A stretch of DNA of 49,445 nucleotides from Pseudomonas nabeulensis (GCF_004682045.1 NZ_QUZT01000054.1:1-49445), one strand, 5' to 3'; shown: positions 24,132-34,094, numbered from the stretch's first letter. Notes: generated by a model not told the origin, from the sequence alone. Program-made: numbers and translations.

Positions 24132-27100
24132 ATGTCGAGCAGCCCTCTCGCATCACCGACACAGGAGCACGCCATCAGTGCTCAATTCGCTTCTCGCCCA
24201 ACTCTGGAGGACGTGGTCTGGCAGCTGCTGAGCGAAGCCATACTCAAAAAATACCCAACGATCAAACTGGATCGCTCCCTGACCAGAGTCGGTTTTCCGA
24301 TTGCCCCTGCTCAGTTGGAGTTGAAATCATTGTTGAATCTGGTGCTGGATTTTCTCGACGGCGCAGACGCACCGAACTTTGACAATGTTGAGGGCACAAG
24401 TGCGCGCCTGGTCGATGAGTACCTGATCATCAAGATCAACCCGCGCGAGGCTCCGGATGCCTACCCCGACATGGCGCTGATCAAACAGATAATCGTCGAA
24501 CTGCCCTGGGCCCTGACCGCCACCTTTCAAAATGAGCTGGCGACCTATTGGAGCGAAATAACGGATACGGGCATCAGCCGCTGGCAGTGGCTCAGTGACC
24601 GACTGATGGAGAATTTGCGTATCAGCCTCATCGAACAGGACGGGCTGAATGACTTTGAACGCGAGACCCTGGATCAACTCGTTCGTTACGCGGACAAGGC
24701 GCAACGCCAGAGTGTATTTGCAGATGCCGCTGTACATGCTTATTGCCCGGAACTGGTCTTTACCTACGGCGAACAGGTCACCCGTCAATTGAGCCCGGCA
24801 CTTCTGCTGGAGCGCTCGGTCGGGGATCAAACCTGTGTATTGCTCGGTAACACATCGGGGGTCTGCGAACGCTTTGCTTCGGTTGATACGTTTGTTCAAA
24901 CCTGGGGCAAGCGAATGGCGGCCGATTTCGACATTGATAAAATCACACTCAATCGTTATGAGCCTGACGGCAACATCTTCGACAGCCATGCCGCAGCCCT
25001 GCTAAACCAACAGTTGGAAAACCTTCAAGCACTGGAGATTCCTGCGCGCCCAGGCAGCGAGCGGCTGAGCACTCGGTTTCAACACATCACCGACCCTGGC
25101 TATTACTTTATTAACCCGACTCGAACGCCGCATCCCGTACTGGCCAAACTGCGCGGGCAATTGCCAGACTGGCTGCAACAGGCATCCGCAGTCGACCGCA
25201 TTGCTTACCGACAGCATAGTCTTGCACTGGCAAGCGCCAAGAAGCGCAGCCACGGACGCACGTTCCTCAGCGGCATCACCGACATTCGCACCTTCACCAA
25301 CAAAGCGCTGCTTGAGCAAATGAAGGTCGACGAGCAACGCCTCGGCAATAGGTCTGCCGAAGGGGCCAAGGTCGGGCAATTGCAGCCCGAAGACGTGCAA
25401 CTGACGTTTATCAAGGCGGCAGGCCAACTGGAAACCTCCGGACTAATTGATAGAACAACCCTGACGTTGACGGACCTGGCGATCAAAAACCTGGTTGGGC
25501 AACCCGGGAATTTGGTCTCCATCACGCACCGCAATGGTGTGCCGATGCCGGACTGGCTGACCCCGGACTACATCACATCCAGAGGAGGATTGATCGAGCA
25601 GGTGGATATTGGCAAAACCTATCCACAAATGCTCCGGATGAATCTGCTCGGTGACAATCCGAGCATTACTGAGCGGGAAATGTACTTCGCGCAACAAACT
25701 ACGGCACAGTTACCGTTACTGGCTCTGGAACTGAAACTCAAAGCGCAAAACGGACTGACTGAGCGAGGTGTGCAGTACGTTAGTGCACTGCTGCATGAAA
25801 ACCCCCAAAGACGCTACGTGGACGGCCATGCAGTCGTGATTCGGGAACTCGCCCTGGTACGCAAGCCCGGAGCATCAGCGGATGTCGTCGCCAACATGTT
25901 CATCATCGAAGCACAAGACATCACCGTCGGCCCGCACCTCCTGTACTGCCCCCTGTATGCAGACCCGCTACACGAGTTCGCCACCCGCGCCTTATTACTT
26001 TCGGCACTGGCCCATCCGGGTGAACTTCAGGCCAGCGTTCTCACGTGGTTATCCGACGCAGCGAGGGCCATCTACGATAACGGCGGTTTCCATGAGCCCC
26101 ATTTCGTACGATTCGGAAAAGGCAGTGATTTCGCGGTCATTGAAAAACCCCAGCCGGCCGCGCTCGCGACTGACAATACCAATAGCGAGCTGCAACTGCT
26201 TTATTCCAACGGCAAGCTGATGCAATACCTGTATGGCAGCAACGCGCGAGCGCTGGTCGATCAGGCGAATAACGATTCGACGTCTAATCGCGAAAGCCGA
26301 TGGGCGGCGCTGATGGAAGGTGCCGGGTTGATGTTCAGCACGCTCCTGCTGCCCATTTTGCGTGGGCCTGCCATGCTGACTGGCTGGCTGATAGCGCTGA
26401 TGGGCAGTGCCTCACATGATATCCCTGCGCTCAACAGCCCGGACCCGATCACTCGGGAACTGGCGCTGGTCGACATGTTGCTGAACGTAAGCATGGTGTT
26501 GCTCCAGCTCTCCTCCCCCAAGCGGCAACCAAAGCCTCTCGCCAAAGACATCCAACCTGAAGCCTTACAAGCTCCCGGACCACGCCGCGCGCCCGAGCAA
26601 TGGCCTCAATCAACACCGCTCGAGGTGCGCGAAGGCACTGTGACACTGGACAGCGATGCATTGAGCGTGGGCAACGCCCCCTTCGATTTCAGTTTTTCGA
26701 GCGCTCGCGCACGCCTGACGCCGAGCCAGGCCGCACGCTTGGCAAGCTTGCGGGTGCCGCGCCCGGCTGACTTGCCCCCTGCGGTTTCAAGCGGGCCGCG
26801 CAAAGGGCTCTACGAGAGGCAAGGCAATTGGTACGCCCAAGTGGGTGGGCATTGGTACCGCGTGGAAACACGAGCGGACAACAGCGTCGTCATCGTTTTC
26901 CCTGCCGATGCCAGCGTTTCCGGCCCATTGCTGCAAACTGATGGTGCAGGTCAATGGTCACTGGACTTGAATCTGCGACTGCGAGGTGGCATGCCACGCG
27001 GTCGAATAGAGGCCGCGCGACAGCTCAAGGCGAAACGAAAAGCAGAGTTGTATGACCAATACATAAAACTGCGCGGGGATGAGCGGACATTACAAAATGA

Positions 27101-28790
27101 GGCAGATAGCACACAAAGAGCGATGGAGAGCACTCCCAACTCCGCCACGCGTGGCGAATTCGTCAAGGCGCTGAACGCTCAGAATCAACGCTATATCCAA
27201 CTATTTGAGACCCTCGCGGAGCGTCGCGACCTGCAGGAGCCCATCTCCCCCAATGACCTAAGCCGCTACTTGACCAACACCATTCAAAATGCCCGCAAGT
27301 TATCAATCATGTTTAGTGAAGAACGTTTGGCATTGCGCAAGGCGCATCCGGAGTTTTTTACTCAAAGCGAAGCGGCGGCCCGGCAGATCCTGGCACAAAA
27401 AGACCGTTATGCGCAGTTCACCAAGCAACTGATCGACATCAATGAACAACAAATAGAGGCACTTGAATGCCAGGACCGCTACCTACTGGAACTGGACCGG
27501 CTGGGCCCACCCGGCGCCAGCGCCTATGAGAGACTTACCACCGACCGTAGCGGCGAAATAACGGTGCTGGGCGTGAGGTATCTGCAACTGCAAAGCCTAA
27601 AGTTCTCACTGTTCAAAAATCTGGCGGACTTCCCCGATGAACTTTCGGACATCCTCGATCCACTGGGCGCCCAGGTCCATACACACGCCGAGCTGGAACG
27701 CCTGGAGCTGCCTCCCAATGACCGATTGCAGGTACTTGAAAGTCTAAACCAACGTTATGGTCAAGCCGTCGACGCCTTGGAAGGCCAAGCCATTGTTCAA
27801 GCCGATGCCCTTGAGATGGGTTATTTCAAACGCGTCCAGAAGCTGATTGAAACGTTCTACCTCGATACCACCCGAGAACTGGCCACCGCCATCAAACCCG
27901 ATGCCCAGCCCCAGACTCGCCCACCCAAACAGCCGTTAGTGAGACAAGGAAAACCAGCGAAAAAGGTCATAAAGACCCGCACGCACGGCACGCTGATCGG
28001 GGAATTCAAACCTGCGAACACCGATCTGGCGATAGACCATGTCGAAGTCCGGTCCGAGCCAGAGCAAAAATTGCTGGCCACCTATACGCTTCACGACGAG
28101 GTGTGGGATGAAGTCCGATCAGTGACACCAACGCAGGCACCGGCCCTTGTCACTCGTGCACTAAAGATCGTCAGTGCCGCTGCTCGCAGACATCTGGGTG
28201 AGCTTGATCAAGTGCTCGTTCGAGAGCAGCACTACGCTGAAGTGTCTCACTTTCCGGTAGAGATAGAAGAAAGCCTGCAACGCGAAGCTGGCCGCTATAG
28301 AAATCTCGCTTCAGAGCTCAAGCGGGCGCTTGAACGCGATAAAAAAACAGATGACGATTTGCTCGGTAAATTGGAAAACGCCGCCCTTGCACTCGACCAG
28401 GAAGCACAATTGCTGCGTATTCGCACCTCTCTGGCATTACCACCGACCCACGCGAACCTGGCTTACCTGCTAGAAATGAAACAGGTCCATGTAGCCAGGC
28501 TGAACAACCGCGTGGCAATGAGAGGCGAGCGCAAAGACTTCATCCAGGAGTACGCCATCAATAACAACAGTAAAGGCACTCCGGTGTGGTACGCCCACTT
28601 TCACTACACCAATGCCAATACACCGAAGCAGTCCTACAGCGTGGCGCACCTGAAATCCATTCAACAGCGCAAGGAAAGCTACTACTCACTCCTGGCCAAG
28701 TCCTCCGGCCACCAACGCACCGTAGAGATACATCGCGGGGTCATCGGAAAAGCGCTGGCGGAGCGCTGGTTTCTTCCGCTGGCACCCTGA
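24132..28790 (+). CDS. Dermonecrotic-toxin-domain (DUF6543-type) giant protein
   Basis: A 1552-residue protein of a large, poorly described Pseudomonas family annotated as dermonecrotic toxin domain or DUF6543. The N-terminal half (about 1-700) contains family features such as ANMFIIEAQDITVGPHLLYC, LYADPLHEFATRALLLSAL and EPHFVRFGKGSDFAVIEKP. SNRESRWAALMEGAG (718-732) leads into two hydrophobic segments (about 733-758 and 776-795), possibly membrane inserting. After a proline-rich linker comes a small aromatic module, GLYERQGNWYAQVGGHWYRVE (892-912). A long charged, probably coiled-coil region (about 957-1260) follows. The C-terminus (about 1277-1552) has VWYAHFHYTNA near 1480. No known catalytic toxin motif, secretion signal or adjacent immunity gene is visible. 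The family call is good; toxicity is inference. Confidence 0.72.
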   Translation: MSSSPLASPTQEHAISAQFASRPTLEDVVWQLLSEAILKKYPTIKLDRSLTRVGFPIAPAQLELKSLLNLVLDFLDGADAPNFDNVEGTSARLVDEYLIIKINPREAPDAYPDMALIKQIIVELPWALTATFQNELATYWSEITDTGISRWQWLSDRLMENLRISLIEQDGLNDFERETLDQLVRYADKAQRQSVFADAAVHAYCPELVFTYGEQVTRQLSPALLLERSVGDQTCVLLGNTSGVCERFASVDTFVQTWGKRMAADFDIDKITLNRYEPDGNIFDSHAAALLNQQLENLQALEIPARPGSERLSTRFQHITDPGYYFINPTRTPHPVLAKLRGQLPDWLQQASAVDRIAYRQHSLALASAKKRSHGRTFLSGITDIRTFTNKALLEQMKVDEQRLGNRSAEGAKVGQLQPEDVQLTFIKAAGQLETSGLIDRTTLTLTDLAIKNLVGQPGNLVSITHRNGVPMPDWLTPDYITSRGGLIEQVDIGKTYPQMLRMNLLGDNPSITEREMYFAQQTTAQLPLLALELKLKAQNGLTERGVQYVSALLHENPQRRYVDGHAVVIRELALVRKPGASADVVANMFIIEAQDITVGPHLLYCPLYADPLHEFATRALLLSALAHPGELQASVLTWLSDAARAIYDNGGFHEPHFVRFGKGSDFAVIEKPQPAALATDNTNSELQLLYSNGKLMQYLYGSNARALVDQANNDSTSNRESRWAALMEGAGLMFSTLLLPILRGPAMLTGWLIALMGSASHDIPALNSPDPITRELALVDMLLNVSMVLLQLSSPKRQPKPLAKDIQPEALQAPGPRRAPEQWPQSTPLEVREGTVTLDSDALSVGNAPFDFSFSSARARLTPSQAARLASLRVPRPADLPPAVSSGPRKGLYERQGNWYAQVGGHWYRVETRADNSVVIVFPADASVSGPLLQTDGAGQWSLDLNLRLRGGMPRGRIEAARQLKAKRKAELYDQYIKLRGDERTLQNEADSTQRAMESTPNSATRGEFVKALNAQNQRYIQLFETLAERRDLQEPISPNDLSRYLTNTIQNARKLSIMFSEERLALRKAHPEFFTQSEAAARQILAQKDRYAQFTKQLIDINEQQIEALECQDRYLLELDRLGPPGASAYERLTTDRSGEITVLGVRYLQLQSLKFSLFKNLADFPDELSDILDPLGAQVHTHAELERLELPPNDRLQVLESLNQRYGQAVDALEGQAIVQADALEMGYFKRVQKLIETFYLDTTRELATAIKPDAQPQTRPPKQPLVRQGKPAKKVIKTRTHGTLIGEFKPANTDLAIDHVEVRSEPEQKLLATYTLHDEVWDEVRSVTPTQAPALVTRALKIVSAAARRHLGELDQVLVREQHYAEVSHFPVEIEESLQREAGRYRNLASELKRALERDKKTDDDLLGKLENAALALDQEAQLLRIRTSLALPPTHANLAYLLEMKQVHVARLNNRVAMRGERKDFIQEYAINNNSKGTPVWYAHFHYTNANTPKQSYSVAHLKSIQQRKESYYSLLAKSSGHQRTVEIHRGVIGKALAERWFLPLAP

Positions 28791-28808
28791 CAGACGGCGT
28801 GACGGGAC

Positions 28809-29438
28809 TCAAAGCAGCTTGTGCTCCATGGCGTACTTCACCAGTTCCGCCAGCGAGGTGATATTGAGCTTTTGCATCAAGCGTGCCTTGTGGGTACTGA
28901 TGGTTTTACTGCTCAGGGCCAGTTGCTGGGCGATGTCATTGACGTTGGCGCCCTGGGCCAGGCGCTCGAATACAGAGAATTCACGCTCGGACAGCAACGA
29001 ATGCAACGGTCGCGCATCGGTCAGGCCCACTTCGAAGACCATGCGGTCCGCCAGGTCCGGGTCGATGTAACGCCCACCCGCCGCGACCTTGCGAATCGCC
29101 GTGAGCAGCAGCGCCGGGTCGCTGTCCTTGGTGGCGTAACCGGCGGCGCCGACCTTCAAGGCGCGGGCAGCCATTTGTGCTTCGTCGTGCATCGACAGCA
29201 CCAGGATCGCCGGCGGATTGCTCAGGGCACGAATCCGCGCGATGGCTTCCAGGCCGTTGACGCCGGGCATGGAGATATCCAGCAACACCACCTCGCAGGG
29301 CACGTGACGCAGGGTTTCCAGCAACTGCTCGCCATTGCTCGCCTCGCCGACCACTTGCAGGTCTTTGGCCAGGCCGATCAGTTGCTTGATGCCTTCACGA
29401 ACGATGGTGTGGTCTTCGGTTACCAATACGCGGATCAC
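28809..29438 (-). CDS. agtR: LuxR-family response regulator (AgtR)
   Basis: NarL/FixJ-type regulator of 209 residues. The receiver domain (1-120) has the acidic pair in VTEDHT and phosphoacceptor D54 in VVLLDISMPG. A LuxR helix-turn-helix (about 145-205) contains SEREFSVFERLAQGANVNDIA and SSKTISTHKARLMQKL. It lies 18 bases after the agtS stop codon. By position next to agtABCD and pairing with a substrate-sensing kinase, it matches AgtR (PA0601), which controls agtABCD and senses peptidoglycan in P. aeruginosa. It is convergent with the toxin-like gene with an 18-base gap and no terminator visible. Confidence 0.8.
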   Translation of the reverse strand: MIRVLVTEDHTIVREGIKQLIGLAKDLQVVGEASNGEQLLETLRHVPCEVVLLDISMPGVNGLEAIARIRALSNPPAILVLSMHDEAQMAARALKVGAAGYATKDSDPALLLTAIRKVAAGGRYIDPDLADRMVFEVGLTDARPLHSLLSEREFSVFERLAQGANVNDIAQQLALSSKTISTHKARLMQKLNITSLAELVKYAMEHKLL

Positions 29439-29456
29439 AGGGACTTCCTCTTGGTG

Positions 29457-31451
29457 TTATGCATCCAGCGGCACCGTGACGCTCAGGGTGGTGCCCTCCC
29501 CCAACTCGCTGTGCAAGCTCAATTGCCCGCCCATGATCAGCACGCGCTCGCGCATGCCCACCAGGCCAAACGATACCGCGCGCCCCTGGGCCTGGACGAA
29601 ACCGACACCGTCATCGCTGATGCTCAATCGCAGACTCGTGCCCTCTACCGTCAAGGTCAGCTCGACCGTATGCGCCTGGGCATGGCGCATCACGTTGGTC
29701 AGCGCCTCCTGCAAAATGCGGAACAGGCCGATGGCCTTGGCGTCGCTCAGGGCCGGCAGGTTATCCGGAACCTGGACCAGGCAGGGAATGTGAGTGCGAG
29801 CTTCGAAGCGCCGTGCCTGCCATTCGATGGCTGAGGCGATGCCGGCGTCGAGAATCGGTGGGCGCAGTGCGGTGGCCACATCGCGCACCAGCTGGAACAG
29901 TTGGGCGATCAGGCGCTTCATGCTATTCAAGCGTTCGTGCAGTCCGGGGTCCAGTTGTGCGTAGGCCAGTTCGCACATGGAGGTTTCCAGCTTGAGCACG
30001 GTGAGCATCTGCCCGAGTTCGTCGTGCACCTCGCGGGCGATGCGGGCTTTTTCTTCTTCGCGGACGGTTTCCAAGTGGGCGGACAGCTCGCGCAGCTGCG
30101 CCTCACTTTGCAGCAGCGCCGCCACATAGCGACGCCGCTCGGTGACGTCGGTGAGGTAGACCACCAGGTATTCGCCCTCGGCAAAGCGCAGGAAACTCAG
30201 GGAGACATCGGTAGGCAGGAAACTGCCGTCGGCGCGGCGGCAATCGGTGGCGAAGTGCTGCGGGCCGTCTTCACTGGCACGGGCGCGCTTCCACAGGTTG
30301 AGCCAGCGATCCATGTCCAGGGTTGGGTCGAGGTCGGCCAGCGGGCGCTCGATCAACGCGTCGGGGCTGTAGCCGAGCATGGTTTCAGCGGCGCGATTGG
30401 CATAGCGCACATGGCTGTCCCAGTTCACCCATAGGATGCCGACGGTACTTTGGTCGATGGAAAACTGCGTCAACCGCAGCGCTTCGGCACCGGCGGCGCG
30501 GGCCGCACTCTCTTCGCGAGCGGCAAGCAGGTCATGCTCCAGCGTCCGTTGCTGGCGGCGTTGCCAGAACACAATCGCCAAACTGGCGAGCAGGAACAGG
30601 CCCAGCAGTACACAGAGGTTTTGCCACAGGCCAGGGGATTCGCTCAGCCGTGGGTATTTGGGTTGCAGCCAGCGGTTGTGCAACTGGTCCAGGTCGCGAG
30701 CGGGAATGGCGCGCAGGGCACTCTCCATGATGCCGGCCAGTTCCGGCCAATCGCGGCGCGTGGCCACCCGCAATAATTGCGGCAGGCCGATATCTCCCAC
30801 CACCGCCAGCCCGGCAAACTCCGCCTCGCCGGACAAGCGGCTCAGTTGCGCCTCGTCCACCACGGCATACCGCGCCTGTTGGCTCACCAGCAATTGCAAG
30901 GCCTGGCGCTCCATGGGCACGCCTTGCAGGTTGAGGTTGGGGTAGGTGCTGCGCAGGTAGTCGGCCACGGCGCTGGGCATGCGCACGGCAACGCGGGACT
31001 GCTCATCGAGCTTTTCCAGCTCCACCGCACCGCCGCCGTCGCGGATGCCGACGATATGCTGGGGCACGCGCATATAGGGGTCGGTGAATAGCCACAAGCG
31101 CAAGCCGGCTGGAGTTTGTTGCAGGCCGGGGGCCATGTCGATCTCGCCGTCGCGCAGGGCCGCGTCCAGTTGCTCCTGGCTGGGGAAGTTGCGCCAGGTC
31201 AGCTCAATGTTCAGCGCCTTGGCCAGCCACTGCATCAGCTCCACATTGGCCCCGGACAGGCGCTGCAAGCGTCGGTCGTACTGCGCGAAAGGTGCTTGCA
31301 ACACCAGGCCTACCCGCAACTCCGGGTGCCGGGCCAACCATTCGCGTTGCTGCGCATTGAGCTGCGCCTGTGACGGCGCAGGCGTCGTCGCCGCATTCGC
31401 CATCAAGGCAAACCATAAACAGCCGATAACCAGCAGACAGCGAAACCCCAT
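29457..31451 (-). CDS. agtS: Sensor histidine kinase with binding-protein-like domain (AgtS)
   Basis: Membrane sensor kinase of 664 residues. A signal segment (about 1-21) precedes a periplasmic bacterial extracellular solute-binding domain (about 40-268, LRVGLVLQAPFAQYDRRLQ), so the ligand is sensed directly. One membrane helix follows (about 275-297), then a PAS domain (about 325-440), then a HisKA_3 core with phosphoacceptor H476 in IAREVHDELGQMLTVLK, and an ATPase domain with ISDDGVGF and GLVGMRERV. It corresponds to PA0600. The predicted ligand is 4-aminobutyrate or 5-aminovalerate by analogy. Confidence 0.8.
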   Translation of the reverse strand: MGFRCLLVIGCLWFALMANAATTPAPSQAQLNAQQREWLARHPELRVGLVLQAPFAQYDRRLQRLSGANVELMQWLAKALNIELTWRNFPSQEQLDAALRDGEIDMAPGLQQTPAGLRLWLFTDPYMRVPQHIVGIRDGGGAVELEKLDEQSRVAVRMPSAVADYLRSTYPNLNLQGVPMERQALQLLVSQQARYAVVDEAQLSRLSGEAEFAGLAVVGDIGLPQLLRVATRRDWPELAGIMESALRAIPARDLDQLHNRWLQPKYPRLSESPGLWQNLCVLLGLFLLASLAIVFWQRRQQRTLEHDLLAAREESAARAAGAEALRLTQFSIDQSTVGILWVNWDSHVRYANRAAETMLGYSPDALIERPLADLDPTLDMDRWLNLWKRARASEDGPQHFATDCRRADGSFLPTDVSLSFLRFAEGEYLVVYLTDVTERRRYVAALLQSEAQLRELSAHLETVREEEKARIAREVHDELGQMLTVLKLETSMCELAYAQLDPGLHERLNSMKRLIAQLFQLVRDVATALRPPILDAGIASAIEWQARRFEARTHIPCLVQVPDNLPALSDAKAIGLFRILQEALTNVMRHAQAHTVELTLTVEGTSLRLSISDDGVGFVQAQGRAVSFGLVGMRERVLIMGGQLSLHSELGEGTTLSVTVPLDA

Positions 31452-31528
31452 GATCCACGTCTCACATCACTGACAAATACTGACCAACCCATTAGGCTGC
31501 TGGAACCACTTCTGGCCGGGAATTAACA

Positions 31529-32503
31529 ATGCCCTTTATTCACCGCTCAGCACTGCCAGCATTGTGCCTGTCGCTGCTGTTTACCAGTGCCTTTTCTGTA
31601 CAGGCCGAAGACGCACCGGCGCCGGCCGCCGAAAAACCCGTCGAACGCCAGCCGTTGCCGGAGCGCAGCCAGGAAGAAGCCAGCGCCCTGGAACGCAAGA
31701 TTCCGCAGCAGGAGCAGCAACAACTGCAGGCCGGCAGCGATTCATTCCTCGCCCTGTGGAAGCCCGCCAACAGCGCCGAGCCTGAGGGCGTGGCAATTAT
31801 TGTACCGGGCAGCGGCGAAAATGCTGACTGGCCGCAAGCAATCGGCCCCTTGCGGCGCAAATTGCCGGACGCCAATTGGGGCACCCTGAGCCTGTCGCTG
31901 CCGGATGTGAGCGTGGACACCCTGCCGCCGCGCGTGATGGAAGCGCCGCAAGCCACGGTCGACACCAGCAGCAAAGATGCCAGCACCGCCGACAACCCCA
32001 TCGAACAAGCCGCCAGCGCCGAAGCCGAAGGCACCGACCCGGCAGTGGTGCCCGGCGCGGACGAACAGGACAAAACCGATGCTTCGCGCATCTTCGCCCG
32101 CATCGATGCGGCGGTAGCCTTCGCCCAAACCCAGAGCGCACGCAGCGTGGTGTTGGTCGGACACGGCACCGGTGCTTGGTGGGCCGCACGGTACTTGAGC
32201 GAGAAGCAGCCGTCTCAGGTGCAGAAGTTGGTCATTGTCGCCGCGCAAACACCTGCCGGGCGTCAACCGGATGTGCAGCAACTGGCGCCCGGCTTGAAGT
32301 TGCCGACGGCTGACGTGTTCTATCAAGACAACGCCCAAGCCCGCAAAAACGCCCAGGCCCGTGCCCAGGCGGCCAAGCGGTTGAAGAATGATGGGTATAA
32401 GCAGGTGTCGTTGAAGACCCTGCCGGGCAACAGTGCTGCCGAGCAGGAGCAGTTGTATCGCAGGATTCGTGGGTGGTTGAGCCCGCAGGCGGCGACAGAC
32501 TGA
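31529..32503 (+). CDS. DUF3530 alpha/beta-hydrolase-like exported protein
   Basis: Function unknown. The 324-residue protein starts with a signal peptide (about 1-27, LPALCLSLLFTSAFSVQA). The first third is rich in Glu, Gln, Ala and Pro. The hydrolase-like core has GVAIIVPGSGENADWP (about 90-105) and a nucleophile-elbow-like VVLVGHGTGAWWAARYL (about 207-223), where GHGTG replaces the usual GxSxG serine. Classical esterase activity is therefore doubtful. It is convergent with the djlA-like gene across a REPIN. It belongs to the DUF3530 family found next to agtS in pseudomonads. Confidence 0.78.
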   Translation: MPFIHRSALPALCLSLLFTSAFSVQAEDAPAPAAEKPVERQPLPERSQEEASALERKIPQQEQQQLQAGSDSFLALWKPANSAEPEGVAIIVPGSGENADWPQAIGPLRRKLPDANWGTLSLSLPDVSVDTLPPRVMEAPQATVDTSSKDASTADNPIEQAASAEAEGTDPAVVPGADEQDKTDASRIFARIDAAVAFAQTQSARSVVLVGHGTGAWWAARYLSEKQPSQVQKLVIVAAQTPAGRQPDVQQLAPGLKLPTADVFYQDNAQARKNAQARAQAAKRLKNDGYKQVSLKTLPGNSAAEQEQLYRRIRGWLSPQAATD

Positions 32504-32533
32504 TCGCACAGTTCAAAAACACTGTAGAACCCC

Positions 32534-32622
32534 TGTGGGAGGGGGCTTGCTCCCGATAACAGAGTGTCAGTCGGTGTATCTATCACTGACCCACCGCGAT
32601 CGGGAGCAAGCCCCCTCCCACA
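32534..32622. repeat. REPIN (REP doublet) 4
   Basis: 89 bases. Arms begin TGTGGGAGGGGGCTTGCTCC and end with the complement; compensating changes in the inner arm (TCCC/GGGA) keep the stem paired. It lies between the convergent DUF3530 and djlA-like genes. Confidence 0.88.
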
Positions 32623-32650
32623 TTGAATTGGGTTTGCACATCAAAATCAG

Positions 32651-33418
32651 TCAGCGGAAGTCCCGGCGCTCGCGAATCAACGCATACGCATTGTGCAGTT
32701 CACGCGTGCGCTCGGTGGCCTCACGCACCTGCGCGGGGCTCGCACCGCTGCCGGCAACCTTGTCCGGGTGATGACGGCTGAGCAGCCGGCGATAAGCCCG
32801 CTTGATCACCTCAGGCTCAGTAGTCGCCGTCACCCCCAGCAAGCGCAACGCATCCTGGTAACTACCGCCGCGATTGACCAGCGGCTTGCGCTCCGGCGTG
32901 TAGTCCGTCGCCAACGCCTTGAGCTGCAATGGCGTCCAGCCCAGCCACTTGCCCCACCGCTCGATCAAATCACGCTCGGCATCGCTTGCCCGACCATCCG
33001 CCCAGGCCATCCGCCAGCATGCACGCAACACCCCTTCCGCTGCATGAGGTTGAGCCTTGAGCACGCGCAAATAACTGCGCACGCGGTCGGAGCCGGACTT
33101 GCCACGATTGAACGCCGCAATCGCACGACGCTGGGCCGATTCGCTCATGTCCAGCGAGCGCATTTCCTGGCGTGCCTGTTGGATATGCCCGTCCGCCACC
33201 CGGCCATTGCTCTTGGCCAGGCGCCCCAGCAGCACGAACAACAACTCGTCATTGCGCAACGCCGGACGACCGCCCAACCGCTCGCGCAACTGCGCCCAGC
33301 TGTGCAGTTGCAGGCGCCGATCCAGCGCCTGCCCCAGCAGCGCACCCAACAAGGCCCCCGGAATACTGGCAATGGCAAAGCCTGCCCCGGCGCCGATCAG
33401 CGTCCCTGGCCACAGCAT
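32651..33418 (-). CDS. djlA: DjlA-like J-domain co-chaperone
   Basis: Membrane-anchored DnaK co-chaperone, 255 residues. The short N-terminal glycine-rich hydrophobic segment (about 4-28, GTLIGAGAGFAIASIPGALLGALLG) is the membrane anchor. A TerB-like central domain (about 50-165) follows. The C-terminal J domain (about 185-255) has the essential HPD in LLSRHHPDKVAG. The start giving MLWPGTLIGAG is preferred over upstream in-frame codons, which overlap murU. It lies just after murU. It corresponds to PA0598. Confidence 0.87.
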   Translation of the reverse strand: MLWPGTLIGAGAGFAIASIPGALLGALLGQALDRRLQLHSWAQLRERLGGRPALRNDELLFVLLGRLAKSNGRVADGHIQQARQEMRSLDMSESAQRRAIAAFNRGKSGSDRVRSYLRVLKAQPHAAEGVLRACWRMAWADGRASDAERDLIERWGKWLGWTPLQLKALATDYTPERKPLVNRGGSYQDALRLLGVTATTEPEVIKRAYRRLLSRHHPDKVAGSGASPAQVREATERTRELHNAYALIRERRDFR

Positions 33419-33419
33419 G

Positions 33420-34094
33420 TTACTGCTCCGTTCCCAGCAAGGTTTCGACTTGCGCCAGGCGTTCCAGCGTGCCGACATCAATCCAGCGTCCCGCCATGTG
33501 CTCTCCCGTTACCAGATCCTGGGCCATCGCCGCGCGCAACAACGGCGCCAACTTGAAGGCCCCCGCGCTGCAACCCGCGAACAATTTGGGGTCGAGCACT
33601 GAAATGCCACTGAAGGTCAGGTTATCGGCACCGGGCGCCGCATCATGAAGCAAACCCTGATCAAGGTAGAAATCACCGCCCGACGGATGGTGCGCCGGGT
33701 TGTCGACCATCACCAAGTGAGCCAGACCGTGCAGCGGTCGCTTGAGCTGGGTGAAGTCGTAGTCGGTCCAGATATCGCCATTGACCACCAGGAACGGCTC
33801 GTCGCCCAACAATGGCAACGCCTGGAAAATCCCGCCGCCGGTCTCCAGCGGCTCACCTTCCGGCGAATAGCGAATGCGCAAGCCGAACTGCGCACCGTCG
33901 CCCAGATAGCTCTCGATCTGCTGGCCCAGCCAGGCATGGTTGATCACGATATCGGTGAAGCCGGCCTTCGCCAGCGCCTCCAAGTGATACTCGATCAACC
34001 GTTTGCCGCCGGCCTGCACCAGCGGCTTGGGCGTATGCAGGGTGAGCGGGCGCATCCGCTCACCTTTGCCGGCGGCCAGGATCATGGCCTTCAT
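33420..34094 (-). CDS. murU: N-acetylmuramate alpha-1-phosphate uridylyltransferase
   Basis: Converts MurNAc-1-phosphate and UTP to UDP-MurNAc in the Pseudomonas murein salvage pathway, bypassing fosfomycin-sensitive MurA. The 224-residue nucleotidyltransferase has the MILAAGKGERMRPLT loop at the start, NGDIWTD for metal binding and the GRWIDVGTLERLAQ C-terminus. It overlaps the amgK stop by 4 bases. It corresponds to PA0597 in P. aeruginosa, and the fixed amgK-murU pair supports the call. Confidence 0.92.
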   Translation of the reverse strand: MKAMILAAGKGERMRPLTLHTPKPLVQAGGKRLIEYHLEALAKAGFTDIVINHAWLGQQIESYLGDGAQFGLRIRYSPEGEPLETGGGIFQALPLLGDEPFLVVNGDIWTDYDFTQLKRPLHGLAHLVMVDNPAHHPSGGDFYLDQGLLHDAAPGADNLTFSGISVLDPKLFAGCSAGAFKLAPLLRAAMAQDLVTGEHMAGRWIDVGTLERLAQVETLLGTEQ

